Below, in pieces: positions 48,325 to 57,450 of a stretch of DNA of 57,466 nucleotides (its first letter is position 1; the number at the start of each line of letters is the position of its first letter). The DNA is from Marinobacterium profundum (GTDB lineage Bacteria > Pseudomonadota > Gammaproteobacteria > Pseudomonadales > Balneatricaceae). The notes beneath the pieces were generated by a model. That model saw nothing but the letters and a program-made list of their open reading frames with translations, did no database searches and was not told the origin of the DNA. The position numbers and the translations under genes were made by a program. Where the stretch lies: positions 1 to 57,466 of the forward strand of contig NZ_BCNS01000111.1 in the NCBI RefSeq assembly GCF_001528745.1, given 5' to 3'.

Positions 48325-49134
48325 ATGAAACGTACCGCATTTTTTATCTCCGACGGCACCGGAATTACCGCCGGAACTCTGGGCAACAGCCTGCTGTCGC
48401 AGTTCGATGGCATCGAGTTCAAAAAAATCACGCTGCCCTATATAGACACCCTTGAAAAGGCCCACGCCGTGGCGCTGCAGATTAACGCGGCCATTGAAGA
48501 GGATCAGCTTAGACCCATCATTCTGGACACCATCGTCAACGAGGACATACGCGCCTGCATTGCGCAGTGCAATGGCATGATGATCGATGTCTTCGCGACC
48601 TTTATCAAACCACTGGAGAAAGAGCTGGGCGTGCACTCTACCTATACGGTTGGCAAGTCCCACGGCATCCAGGAAATGAACCGCTACAAGGACCGGATAG
48701 AATCGGTTAATTTCGCCATCGACAATGATGACGGTGCCCGCACCCAGCAATACGACCGCGCCGATATCATTCTGGTGGGCGTATCACGCTCGGGAAAAAC
48801 GCCCAGCTGCCTCTATATGGCGATGCAATACGGCATTCGCGCGGCCAACTACCCCTTCACTGAAGAAGACATGACGCTACAAAGCCTGCCCGACGCACTG
48901 GAGCCCCACCGTGCCAAGCTGTATGGCCTCACCATAGACCCCTTTCAGCTGGCGGCCATTCGCCACGAGCGCCGCGCCAACAGCCGCTACGCCTCCCTTG
49001 ATCAGTGCACCCTGGAAGTACGCACCATTGAGCGACTGTTTCGCCAGGAACAGATACCCTACATCAACACCACCACCTTTTCGGTGGAAGAAATCGCCAC
49101 CCGTATCATCTCCGAAGCACGGCTGGGGCGATAG
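48325..49134 (+). CDS. ppsR: PEP synthase regulatory protein (bifunctional kinase/pyrophosphorylase)
   Basis: Inactivates PpsA by ADP-dependent threonine phosphorylation and reactivates it by phosphate-dependent dephosphorylation. The 269-residue DUF299 protein has the phosphate-binding loop GVSRSGKTP near residue 152, [14 protein letters not shown] at the start, and [14 protein letters not shown] near the end. It is divergent from ppsA with 208 bp between starts, the usual pairing. An in-frame open stretch upstream to 48238 is not conserved. Confidence 0.96.
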   Translation: MKRTAFFISDGTGITAGTLGNSLLSQFDGIEFKKITLPYIDTLEKAHAVALQINAAIEEDQLRPIILDTIVNEDIRACIAQCNGMMIDVFATFIKPLEKELGVHSTYTVGKSHGIQEMNRYKDRIESVNFAIDNDDGARTQQYDRADIILVGVSRSGKTPSCLYMAMQYGIRAANYPFTEEDMTLQSLPDALEPHRAKLYGLTIDPFQLAAIRHERRANSRYASLDQCTLEVRTIERLFRQEQIPYINTTTFSVEEIATRIISEARLGR

Positions 49135-49167
49135 CTCTAAATGGGCCCGAAGCGCCCGACCACAAAA

Positions 49168-49204
49168 AAGGCCTCGTTCGTTAATAGTTAACGAGCGAAG
49201 CCTT
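49168..49204 (-). terminator. Terminator of the prp operon
   Basis: Long imperfect stem (aaggcctcgttcgttaa pairing across loop tag, with one mismatch and one G-T pair) followed on the minus strand by TTTTTT. It sits between the convergent ends of prpF and ppsR and probably serves both. Confidence 0.85.
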
Positions 49205-49255
49205 GCTGCCTGGGCCCTCAGAGCGCCTTTGCGTAAATATACGAAACCCGCATAT

Positions 49256-50446
49256 TCAGAATGCGTCGCCCGGTACGCGCACCCAGCCTTCCATCAGCAC
49301 CCGGGCGCTGCGACTCATGGAGGCTTTTTGCACCACCCAGTCAGCCGCAACCTGAGTCGCCTGTGCACCAACGCGCAGCGTGCCCGACGGATGCCCAAAG
49401 CGCACTGCACTGCGCGCACCGCCGCCAGCGGCCAGATTGACCAGGGTGCCCGGTACCGCAGCTGCGGTACCTATGGCCACGGCGGCTGTACCCATCATGG
49501 CATGGTGCAGCTTGCCCATGGACAGCGCCCGCACCAGCAGGTCCACATCCTCTGCCGCGACCTGCTTGCCGCTGGAAGACACATAGGCCGCAGGCCCCGC
49601 CACAAAAGCGACCTTGGGCGTATGCTGGCGCGTGGCGGCTTCTTCCAGACTTGAAATCAGCCCCATGCGCAACGCACCATGGGCACGCAGAGTTTCAAAC
49701 CGGGCCAGGGCCTGTTCGTCACCATTGATCGCATCCTGCAGCTCGGTACCCCTGTAGCCAAGATCAGCCGCATTTACAAAGATGGTGGGGATACCGGCAT
49801 TGATCAGGGTTGCCCTGATTACACCACCCTCGACCACCTCGGCTGGCACTTCCAGATCATCCACCAGATTGCCGGTCGGGAACATGGCCCCCTCGCCATC
49901 AGCCGGATCCATGAATTCGACAAGTACTTCCGCCGCCGGGAAGGTAACACCGTCGAGCTCGAAATCACCGGTCTCCTGCACGGCACCATTGGTCATAGGT
50001 ACATGGGCGATAATGGTCTTGCGAATATTGGCCTGCCAGATGCGCACAACGGCGACGCCGTTTTCAGGGATACGGCTGGCCTCAACCAGATCGCTGCTGA
50101 TGGCAAAAGAGCCCACCGCCGCGGTGAGATTGCCGCAATTGCCGCTCCAGTCGACGAAGGGCTTGTCGATGGACACCTGGCCGAACAAATAATCAACATC
50201 GTGATCCGGCTGGGTACTTTTGGACAGAATAACAGTCTTGCTGGTACTGGAGGTCGCGCCCCCCATGCCATCGGTCTGCTTGCCGTAGGGATCGGGACTG
50301 CCGATTACCCGCAGCAGCAGCGCATCGCGCGCCTTGCCGGGCACCTGGGCAACCGTCGGCAGATCGCTAAGATTGAAAAACACGCCCTTGCTGGTGCCGC
50401 CACGCATATAGGTGGCGGCAATTTTTACTTGAGCAACATGAGCCAT
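49256..50446 (-). CDS. prpF: AcnD-accessory protein PrpF (methylaconitate isomerase)
   Basis: Isomerises the trans/cis methylaconitate product so that the AcnD route of the methylcitrate cycle proceeds. The 396-residue diaminopimelate-epimerase-fold protein starts with TYMRGGTSKGVFF, followed by GMGGATSSTSKTVIL, DWSGNCGNLTAAVG with a conserved cysteine, and GKLHHAMMGTAAV. ATG 50446 has aaggaa at proper spacing. It is the last gene of the operon, closed by the terminator at 49168-49204. Confidence 0.95.
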   Translation of the reverse strand: MAHVAQVKIAATYMRGGTSKGVFFNLSDLPTVAQVPGKARDALLLRVIGSPDPYGKQTDGMGGATSSTSKTVILSKSTQPDHDVDYLFGQVSIDKPFVDWSGNCGNLTAAVGSFAISSDLVEASRIPENGVAVVRIWQANIRKTIIAHVPMTNGAVQETGDFELDGVTFPAAEVLVEFMDPADGEGAMFPTGNLVDDLEVPAEVVEGGVIRATLINAGIPTIFVNAADLGYRGTELQDAINGDEQALARFETLRAHGALRMGLISSLEEAATRQHTPKVAFVAGPAAYVSSSGKQVAAEDVDLLVRALSMGKLHHAMMGTAAVAIGTAAAVPGTLVNLAAGGGARSAVRFGHPSGTLRVGAQATQVAADWVVQKASMSRSARVLMEGWVRVPGDAF

Positions 50447-50541
50447 GGCAGCTGTTCCTTTGAAAACGGTCCCGTGGTTAAAAAGATCCTGACGAGCCTG
50501 CGGGGCGCACAAGCGCGCCCCACAAACCCTTTGAGTAACGA

Positions 50542-53136
50542 TCAGGCGCTAACAGTGGATTCAAGGAAGTCCTGCGCAAAGCGCTGCAGCACACCACCGG
50601 CGGCATAGATCGACACCTCTTCGGCGGTATCCAGACGGCAACGCACCGGCACTTCGGCCCGTTCACCGTTACGACGATTGATCACCAGCGTTAGCGCCGC
50701 ACGGGGTGTGGGCTCGCCAATAACATCGTAGGTTTCGGTGCCATCAATGGCGTAGCTATGACGATTCTCGCCGGGCATGAATTCCAGCGGCAGCACGCCC
50801 ATGCCCACCAGGTTGGTACGGTGAATGCGCTCAAAACCTTCGGCCACAATCACCTCAACCCCGGCCAGGCGCACACCCTTGGCCGCCCAGTCGCGGGACG
50901 AACCCTGACCGTAGTCTGCACCGGCCACAATGATCAGCGGCTGTTTGCGCTCCATATAGGTTTCGATCGCCTCCCACATGCGGGAGACCTTGCCTTCTGG
51001 CTCGATACGGGCCAGGGAGCCCTGCTTCACCTTGCCGTTTTCCTGCACCATTTCGTTAAACAGTTTCGGGTTGGCAAAGGTTGCACGCTGCGCCGTCAGG
51101 TGGTCACCGCGGTGCGTGGCGTAGGAGTTGAAGTCCACCTCCGGCAGGCCCATCTTGTCGAGGTAGGCACCGGCGGCGCTGTCCAGCAGGATCGCATTGG
51201 AGGGCGACAGGTGGTCGGTGGTGATGTTGTCACCCAGCACTGCCAGCGGGCGCATGCCACGCATTGTACGCTCACCGGCCAGGGCGCCTTCCCAGTAGGG
51301 CGGACGACGGATATAGGTGCTCTGCGGGCGCCAGTCGTACAGCGGTGTCACCTGCTCGCCATTGTCTTCCTCGACGGCAAACATCGGAATGTATACCTGG
51401 CGAAACTGTTCCGGCTTGACGCTTGCCTTCACAATCGCATCAATTTCTTCGTCGCTCGGCCACAGATCTTTCAGCGTCACCGGCTGGCCATCCTTGTCGA
51501 TGCCCAGCACATCCTTTTCGATATCAAAGCGGATGGTACCGGCGATGGCGTAGGCCACCACCAGCGGCGGTGAAGCCAGGAAGGCCTGCTTGGCATAGGG
51601 ATGAATACGGCCATCGAAATTGCGGTTACCTGAGAGTACCGCCGTTGCGTACAGGTCGCGGTCAATCACTTCCTGCTGAATCTTGGGATCCAGCGCACCG
51701 CTCATGCCGTTACAGGTAGTGCAGGCAAAACCGACGATACCAAAGCCCAACTGCTCCAGCTCCGGCAACAGTTTGGCGTCTTCCAGATACAACTGCACCG
51801 CCTTGGAGCCCGGCGCCAGGGAGGTTTTGACCCAGGGCTTGCGGCTCAGGCCACGGGCATTGGCGTTGCGCGCCAGGAGCCCTGCGGCAATGACATTGCG
51901 CGGGTTACTGGTGTTGGTGCAGCTGGTAATGGCGGCGATGATCACGGCGCCATCCGGCATCAGGCCCGGCTCATTTTCCACCGTGCCGGAGATACCGCGG
52001 GCGGCAAGCTCGGAGGTGGGAACCCGTGCATGGGGGTTTGAGGGGCCAGCAATATTGCGGCCTACGCTGGACAGATCGAACTTCAGCACACGCTCGTACT
52101 GCGCATCCACCAGGCTGTCTGCCCAGAGGCCTGTGGTTTTGGCGTAGTTTTCCACCAGCTTGACCTGCTCGTCTTCACGGCCGGTAATACGCAGGTAGTC
52201 GATGGTCTGTTCATCGATATAAAACATCGCCGCAGAGGCGCCAAATTCCGGCGTCATATTGGAGATGGTGGCACGGTCGCCAAGAGTCAGCGCCGCCACA
52301 CCTTCACCGAAGAATTCCAGGTAGGACGATACGACCTTCTGGGCCCGCAGGAACTCGGTTACCGCCAGCACTATATCGGTGGCCGTAATGCCGGGCTGAC
52401 GCCGACCGGTCAGCTCGACACCAATGATGTCGGGCAGGCGCATCCAGGAGGCACGGCCGAGCATCACACTTTCGGCTTCAAGACCGCCAACACCGATGGC
52501 AATAACGCCCAGGGCATCGACATGGGGCGTGTGACTGTCGGTACCCACCAGGGTATCCGGGAAGGCCACGCCATCACGGGCCTGGATAACCGGCGACATT
52601 TTTTCCAGGTTGATCTGGTGCATGATGCCGTTGCCGGGCGGAATCACGTCGACGTTCTTGAACGCCTTTTTGGTCCAGTTGATAAAGTGGAAACGGTCTT
52701 CGTTGCGACGGTCTTCGATACTGCGATTTTTGTCAAAGGCGTCCTTTTCAAAACCGCCGTGCTCCACTGCCAGAGAATGATCGACAATCAGCTGGGTCGG
52801 CACCACGGGATTGACCTTGGACGGGTCCCCCCCCTGCTCGGCGATGGCATCGCGCAGGCCGGCCAGATCCACCAGCGCCGTCTGACCCAGAATATCGTGA
52901 CACACCACGCGGGCCGGGAACCAGGGAAAGTCCAGGTCACGCTTGCGCTCGATAAACTGTTTAAGCGAGTCAGTCAGGGTTGCAGGATCACAACGGCGCA
53001 CCAGGTTTTCAGCCAGCACGCGGGAGGTATAGGGAAGTTGAGCGTAGGCGCCAGGCTGGATCGCTTCGACGGCGGCACGGGTGTCGAAATAATCCAGATC
53101 AGTGCCGGGCAGGGGTTTGCGGTATTGAGTGTTCAT
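50542..53136 (-). CDS. acnD: Fe/S-dependent 2-methylisocitrate dehydratase AcnD
   Basis: Dehydrates 2-methylcitrate in the propionate pathway, replacing PrpD. The 864-residue aconitase-family protein has the cluster cysteines in TSCTNTSNPRN and ACTTCNGMSG, the swivel-domain signature ADYGQGSSRDWAAKG and TDHLSPSNAI. Its N-terminal segment KPLPGTDLDYFDTRAAVEAI separates it from AcnA. The neighbours prpC and prpF fix the substrate. No prpD exists in the operon. Confidence 0.96.
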   Translation of the reverse strand: MNTQYRKPLPGTDLDYFDTRAAVEAIQPGAYAQLPYTSRVLAENLVRRCDPATLTDSLKQFIERKRDLDFPWFPARVVCHDILGQTALVDLAGLRDAIAEQGGDPSKVNPVVPTQLIVDHSLAVEHGGFEKDAFDKNRSIEDRRNEDRFHFINWTKKAFKNVDVIPPGNGIMHQINLEKMSPVIQARDGVAFPDTLVGTDSHTPHVDALGVIAIGVGGLEAESVMLGRASWMRLPDIIGVELTGRRQPGITATDIVLAVTEFLRAQKVVSSYLEFFGEGVAALTLGDRATISNMTPEFGASAAMFYIDEQTIDYLRITGREDEQVKLVENYAKTTGLWADSLVDAQYERVLKFDLSSVGRNIAGPSNPHARVPTSELAARGISGTVENEPGLMPDGAVIIAAITSCTNTSNPRNVIAAGLLARNANARGLSRKPWVKTSLAPGSKAVQLYLEDAKLLPELEQLGFGIVGFACTTCNGMSGALDPKIQQEVIDRDLYATAVLSGNRNFDGRIHPYAKQAFLASPPLVVAYAIAGTIRFDIEKDVLGIDKDGQPVTLKDLWPSDEEIDAIVKASVKPEQFRQVYIPMFAVEEDNGEQVTPLYDWRPQSTYIRRPPYWEGALAGERTMRGMRPLAVLGDNITTDHLSPSNAILLDSAAGAYLDKMGLPEVDFNSYATHRGDHLTAQRATFANPKLFNEMVQENGKVKQGSLARIEPEGKVSRMWEAIETYMERKQPLIIVAGADYGQGSSRDWAAKGVRLAGVEVIVAEGFERIHRTNLVGMGVLPLEFMPGENRHSYAIDGTETYDVIGEPTPRAALTLVINRRNGERAEVPVRCRLDTAEEVSIYAAGGVLQRFAQDFLESTVSA

Positions 53137-53262
53137 GGCGCCGGGACTCCATCGAGTGGCTCTGTGCCAGGTAGCGCCAGCACCCTTCAGGGATTATTGC
53201 CGGCGACTGCCTGTCTGAGCATAAAAGTGAACAGGGCGCCCGCAGTACGAGCGCCAGGGATA

Positions 53263-54396
53263 TCAGGTGCGATCTTCGATCGCAATCCAGTCCGCGTGAT
53301 CAGGGCCTGTATAATCGGCGCTGGGGCGGATAATGCGGTTGTTGGCACGCTGCTCGATAATGTGGGCGGTCCAGCCACTGACGCGGGAGCAGACAAAGAT
53401 CGGTGTAAACAGCTTGGTCGGTATACCCATGAAGTGATAGGCCGAGGCATGGAAGAAGTCGGCGTTGCAGAACAGTTTCTTCTCGCGCCACATCACTGCT
53501 TCGCAACGCTCGGAAACCGGATACAGCACCGTATCGCCCACTTCATCAGCCAGCAGCTTGGACCATTTTTTGATCAGGGCATTGCGCGGGTCGGACTCAC
53601 GGTAGATCGCGTGGCCAAAACCCATGATCTTTTCCTTACGCTCCAGCTTGCCCATGATTTCACGCTCGGCTTGGTCCGCCGAGGTCCAGTTCTCGATCAT
53701 TTCCATGGCCGCCTCGTTGGCACCGCCATGCAATGGACCGCGCAGCGTACCTATGGCCGCCGTAACACTGGAATGGATATCGGACAAGGTGGAGGCACAG
53801 ACGCGAGCCGCAAAGGTCGAGGCATTAAACTCGTGCTCGGCGTACAGAATCAGCGACACGTTCATGACGCGCTCGTGCAGCGCGTTAGGCTTTTCACCGC
53901 GCAGCAGCGTCAGGAAATGACCACCTATGGAGTCGACCTCAGGCGCGCTGGTATCAATGCGCACGCCATCGTGGCTGTAGCGGTACCAGTAACAGATGAT
54001 CGATGGAAAGCAGCCCAGCATGCGATCAATGTGATCATGCTGCTGCGCAAAACTGTGTTCGGTTTCCAGGTTACCCAGCATCGAGCAGCCGGTGCGCATT
54101 ACATCCATCGGATGAGCATCCGCCGGGATCTGCTCCAGCACGGCTTTGAGCGCCTGGGGCAGATCACGATAACCCTTGAGCCGGGTGATGTAAGCATCTA
54201 GCTCAGCGCGGTTAGGCAATTTTCCGTACAGCAGCAGATAGGCTACTTCTTCAAACTGCGCCTTGTCGGCCAGTTCGCTAATATCATAGCCACGGTAGGT
54301 CAAACCGGCACCGGACTGACCCACGGTGCAGAGCGCAGTTGCGCCGGCAGACTGCCCACGAAGACCGGCGCCGCCCAGTTGTTTTGCTTCAGCCAT
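53263..54396 (-). CDS. prpC: 2-methylcitrate synthase
   Basis: Condenses propionyl-CoA and oxaloacetate. The 377-residue citrate-synthase-fold protein has LRGPLHGGANEAAMEM and GFGHAIYRESDPRN, both holding catalytic histidines, and the late FVCSRVSGWTAHIIEQ. The short length and the operon context separate it from GltA. ATG 54396 has aaggaga ahead; a GTG or ATG further upstream in the open frame is not conserved. Confidence 0.96.
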   Translation of the reverse strand: MAEAKQLGGAGLRGQSAGATALCTVGQSGAGLTYRGYDISELADKAQFEEVAYLLLYGKLPNRAELDAYITRLKGYRDLPQALKAVLEQIPADAHPMDVMRTGCSMLGNLETEHSFAQQHDHIDRMLGCFPSIICYWYRYSHDGVRIDTSAPEVDSIGGHFLTLLRGEKPNALHERVMNVSLILYAEHEFNASTFAARVCASTLSDIHSSVTAAIGTLRGPLHGGANEAAMEMIENWTSADQAEREIMGKLERKEKIMGFGHAIYRESDPRNALIKKWSKLLADEVGDTVLYPVSERCEAVMWREKKLFCNADFFHASAYHFMGIPTKLFTPIFVCSRVSGWTAHIIEQRANNRIIRPSADYTGPDHADWIAIEDRT

Positions 54397-54497
54397 CCTG
54401 TCTCTCCTTATTATTAGGGGCAACGCTTTAGCGCTGTCCGGATACTAGAATTGAACGCGCTGCGAGCGGGCCGCAGCCCCACTCGCCCGCGTTACTA

Positions 54498-55391
54498 TTA
54501 CTTGTTCTTGCCTTCGGCAAAGAGCGCGTCGAGCTTCTGTTCGAAATCGTGATAGTTCAGGAAATCATACAGCTCCATGCGGGTCTGCATGCTGTCGACC
54601 ACGGCGCGCTGGTCACCGTCGTGCAGCAGGTGTTCGAACACATTCAGTGCCGCCTTGTTGGCCGCCCGGAAGGCAGACAGCGGGTAGAGCACCATGCTGG
54701 CACCGTTATCAGCCAGCTCCTGCTTGTTAAACAGCGGCGTGGCACCAAACTCGGTGATATTGGCCAGCAGGTGCGCACCCTTAATACCGTCGGTGAAAGC
54801 GCGGTAGTCTTCCAGCGTATGCACGGCTTCTGCGAAGATGCCATCGGCACCGGCTTCCAGACAGGCCTGGGCACGCTCAACAGCTGCGTTCAGGCCGTCC
54901 TGCTGGAAGGCATCGGTACGAGCAATAATGAAGAAGTCGTCATCGGTACGGGCATCCACCGCCGCCTTGACGCGATCGACCATTTCTTCCAGCGATACAA
55001 TTTCCTTGTTGGGACGATGACCGCAGCGCTTTTGCGCCACCTGATCTTCGATATGCACCGCCGCCGCGCCGCCCTTGATCATTTCCCGCACTGTGCGGGC
55101 AATATTGAAGGCGCCGCCCCAGCCGGTATCAATATCCACCAGCAGCGGTGTTTCCACTGCATTGGTGATGCGACGCACATCTTCCAGCACGTCATTCAGT
55201 GAGGTCATGCCCAGATCCGGCAGACCGTAGGACGCGTTGGCCACGCCGCCCCCGGAGAGGTAAATAGCCTGGTGTCCGACGCGGGTGGCCATCATGGCGT
55301 GATAGGCATTGATGGTGCCAACGATCTGCAGCGGCTTGTTGTCAGCCAGAGCCTTGCGAAAGCGTCCGCCAGCGGTAAGTTTGTCAGCCAT
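54498..55391 (-). CDS. prpB: Methylisocitrate lyase
   Basis: Splits 2-methylisocitrate into pyruvate and succinate. The 297-residue PEP-mutase-fold protein has the active-site loop KRCGHRPNK at residues 121-129, VDIDTGWGG near 85-93 and [11 protein letters not shown] in the C-terminal half, as in E. coli PrpB. The sequence just upstream contains a second, degenerate copy of its ribosome binding site and first 20 codons (55461-55523). It leads the enzyme genes behind gntR. Confidence 0.97.
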   Translation of the reverse strand: MADKLTAGGRFRKALADNKPLQIVGTINAYHAMMATRVGHQAIYLSGGGVANASYGLPDLGMTSLNDVLEDVRRITNAVETPLLVDIDTGWGGAFNIARTVREMIKGGAAAVHIEDQVAQKRCGHRPNKEIVSLEEMVDRVKAAVDARTDDDFFIIARTDAFQQDGLNAAVERAQACLEAGADGIFAEAVHTLEDYRAFTDGIKGAHLLANITEFGATPLFNKQELADNGASMVLYPLSAFRAANKAALNVFEHLLHDGDQRAVVDSMQTRMELYDFLNYHDFEQKLDALFAEGKNK

Positions 55392-55460
55392 GTTTTTCTC
55401 CCAGATTCTGATTCGGGTTATCCCGTTTGTCTTCGACTTTAAGGTAACGCGATGCCCGAG

Positions 55461-55523
55461 CTACGGTTTGCTGTCGGACACTGGCTGGCGAAAGCGACCG
55501 TCTGCGGTCAATTTGTCAGCCAT
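55461..55523 (-). pseudogene. Duplicated, truncated start of prpB (20 codons then stop)
   Basis: ATG 55523 opens a 20-codon frame that reads MADKLTADGRFR followed by QPVSDSKP and TAG at 55461. The real prpB begins [20 protein letters not shown], so 14 or so of 20 residues agree, with similar g-rich ribosome binding sites before both. The ATG overlaps the gntR stop codon region (gntR ends ENHG, TGA). It is either the scar of a tandem duplication or a leader peptide coupling gntR to prpB translation; the first is the simpler reading. Confidence 0.6.
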
Positions 55524-56229
55524 GATTTTCACCTGCAGTTGAGTTCACTGCTTCGAGTTTGTTTTCGATATTGCGACGGGCCGCACTGATGTGACGACGC
55601 ATCAGCAACTCCGCCAGTTCGGGATCCCGCGCATCGATCGCATCCACGATCTGGCGGTGTTCCTTGAGTGCCCTTTTGGGACGCGAACTGGAGACACTGA
55701 ACTGATAGCGGTACATACGTACCAGGTGGTAAAGATCGCTGCCGAGAATTTCAAGCAGCTTGGCATTCTTGCTGCCCTGCACGATGCGGAAATGGAAATC
55801 CAAGTCGCCCTCCTTCTGAAAGTAGGCGCGACCTTCGAGTTCTTCCACCGAACGCTCATGTGCATCCAGCAGATCCCGCAGTCCCTGGATTTCGGCGTCG
55901 GTCATGAACTCGGCTGCCAGCCGGCACGCCATGCCTTCAAGGGCTTCGCGCACCCGGTAGATCTCGACCAGCTCATTGGCTGACAGCTTAACCACCCGGG
56001 CACCAATATGGGGCTTGCGCTCAATCAGCCGCAGACCTTCGAGGCGCCGCATGGCTTCACGCAGCGGCCCACGGCTGATGCCATAAACACGAGCCAGCTC
56101 AGGCTCGCTGATCTTGTAACCCGGTGGCATCTCACCCTTGACGATCGCGGTGACAATTTCCTCACAGACGCGATCTGCCAGTGTTCGGGTTTCCATCTGA
56201 ATTGACCGTACAATCGTTTTGTCTGTCAT
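55516..56229 (-). CDS. GntR (FadR subfamily) regulator of the propionate operon
   Basis: A 237-residue regulator with an N-terminal winged helix (ISEPELARVYGISRGPLREAMRRLEG) and an all-helical FCD ligand domain from about residue 90. It heads the operon gntR-prpB-prpC-acnD-prpF, an order known from Pseudomonas, where the GntR protein controls methylcitrate genes. Three TGTCGACA-centred palindromes nearby (56251, 56323, 57305) are its likely operators. ATG 56229 is chosen; a TTG at 56259 lies within one of these palindromes and is unlikely. The stop codon overlaps the duplicated prpB start. Confidence 0.9.
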   Translation of the reverse strand: MTDKTIVRSIQMETRTLADRVCEEIVTAIVKGEMPPGYKISEPELARVYGISRGPLREAMRRLEGLRLIERKPHIGARVVKLSANELVEIYRVREALEGMACRLAAEFMTDAEIQGLRDLLDAHERSVEELEGRAYFQKEGDLDFHFRIVQGSKNAKLLEILGSDLYHLVRMYRYQFSVSSSRPKRALKEHRQIVDAIDARDPELAELLMRRHISAARRNIENKLEAVNSTAGENHG

Positions 56230-56248
56230 AGGGACTCGAGAACTGAAG

Positions 56249-56260
56249 ACTGTCGACAAT
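56249..56260. promoter_or_regulatory. Candidate GntR operator, imperfect copy
   Basis: The sequence actgtcgacaat has the core TGTCGACA at 56251-56258 and lies about 20 bp upstream of the gntR start. One flank differs from the symmetric copies. Binding here would sit in the leader of the transcript. Confidence 0.5.
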
Positions 56261-56320
56261 GTTTAAGTAACGCCACCATAACGCCGCTTAAAACAGAGGT
56301 CAACAGTCGAATTGATATAA

Positions 56321-56332
56321 AGTGTCGACACT
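56321..56332. promoter_or_regulatory. Candidate GntR operator at the gntR-prp promoter
   Basis: agtgtcgacact is a perfect 12-bp palindrome, 92 bp upstream of gntR. It shares its 12 bases with the copy at 57302-57315. Autoregulation of the operon by GntR is the natural inference. Confidence 0.65.
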
Positions 56333-56350
56333 ATAGGTATATATACCTAT
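56333..56350. promoter_or_regulatory. 18-bp AT-rich perfect palindrome next to the GntR site
   Basis: ataggtatatatacctat reads the same on both strands and abuts the GntR-type palindrome without a gap. It may hold the -10 region of the minus-strand promoter or bind a second regulator. It does not resemble the TGTCGACA motif. Confidence 0.5.
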
Positions 56351-56381
56351 TAAAAACCACTTGCCACGCCATAAATCAGGC

Positions 56382-57254
56382 CTAAGTGTCAGCAGATTCC
56401 ATATAACGCAGTAGCTCGGCCTGCATGCTTGCGGCAATCTGGCGAGGCTTCTGAAACGGCAGCGAATGATCGGTGCCGGCCACCAGAAAGTAGTGCCAGT
56501 TAGGCAGGCGCTCAGCCAGATGACGGTGATACTGGTGCATGGGGTCGACACTGCGCCCACCGACATAGCTGCTGACATCACCCTGGGCCGCGACTATCTC
56601 GTCACGGTTCACCTCATTAATTGCCCGGGTAACGGCATTGAGCGCATTGGCAAAGCCCTGCGGACGTGCCGCCAGCCGGGACACCATCATCCGCTCAGCT
56701 TCAGGCTTGATCTTGCGATCCGGTGAAATTGCGTCAAGAAACTGAGTGATACCCTGCGCAGCATCGCTGCCACTCAGGTGCACCGCCGCATGGCTGTAAC
56801 GCTGGCGCAACGCCACAGTACTGCTCCAGTCCGGCCGGTCCAGGATGGCGGACTCCAGCAGATACTGCTTCCTTACCCGCGCCGAATGCCGCTGCTTGAA
56901 TAACATCGCTACCAACCCGCCCAGGGAATACCCCCCCAGATCAAACGCCTCCCAGCACAGGTGATCCATCAGAGCCTCCAGATCCGCCACCAGCGTCTGG
57001 ACTACATAGGGATGCTCCTGACCATCGGGACTGCGGGTATCCCCCATGCCCCGCTGATCGGGCACCAGTATCCAGCGCCACTGCTGCGTAAAGGCGGTCA
57101 GCGCATGCCAGGTGTCCAGCCCAGCCACACCGGCACCGTGCAACAGCACCAGCTTGCGGTCCGATAACGCCGCCTCGTTGTGATAGAGCCGATAGCTCAG
57201 GTGCTGGTCCGCCAGTTTCAGGCAGTGCCTGTCCACAGAAAAAGGGTGACGCAT
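56382..57254 (-). CDS. Alpha/beta hydrolase
   Basis: A 290-residue alpha/beta-hydrolase with the oxyanion region LVLLHGAG near 35-42, DQRGMGDTRSP, the nucleophile elbow GGYSLGG with Ser110, and a late histidine in GTDHSLPF. The lid region is unremarkable. The substrate is unknown; esterase, thioesterase or C-C hydrolase are all possible. ATG 57254 has aagga six to eight bases before it; the open frame extends seven codons to a GTG. It lies upstream of gntR on the same strand and has its own promoter with a GntR-type palindrome. Confidence 0.85.
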   Translation of the reverse strand: MRHPFSVDRHCLKLADQHLSYRLYHNEAALSDRKLVLLHGAGVAGLDTWHALTAFTQQWRWILVPDQRGMGDTRSPDGQEHPYVVQTLVADLEALMDHLCWEAFDLGGYSLGGLVAMLFKQRHSARVRKQYLLESAILDRPDWSSTVALRQRYSHAAVHLSGSDAAQGITQFLDAISPDRKIKPEAERMMVSRLAARPQGFANALNAVTRAINEVNRDEIVAAQGDVSSYVGGRSVDPMHQYHRHLAERLPNWHYFLVAGTDHSLPFQKPRQIAASMQAELLRYMESADT

Positions 57255-57301
57255 ACAGGGTCCTTGAATAAGCACAGAGGGCGCAGCCGCTCAATTGAAT
57301 A

Positions 57302-57337
57302 AAGTGTCGACACTTCGAGCACAGCAAGGCAATTATA
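57302..57337 (-). promoter_or_regulatory. Promoter and candidate GntR operator of the alpha/beta hydrolase gene
   Basis: The 14-bp perfect palindrome aagtgtcgacactt (57302-57315) lies 48 bp before the start codon. On the minus strand a perfect TATAAT -10 box is at 57337-57332, so the palindrome falls just downstream of the likely transcription start, a position suited to repression. I see no good -35 box. The palindrome shares 12 bases with the one before gntR. Confidence 0.6.
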
Positions 57338-57450
57338 GCGCCCTCACCTGATTGCGCAGCCTTATATAGATTTTCAGCACACAGGCGCACAACAGTACTT
57401 GGACGGACTGCATTCCAGACCGAGCATCGATGCCGCTTCTGCGCAGGCTC

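Noticed and set aside
52522-54201. 559-codon open frame on the plus strand opposite acnD and prpC
   Set aside because: It is antisense to two certain genes, has low-complexity histidine- and arginine-rich composition and matches no family; GC-rich codon bias creates it.
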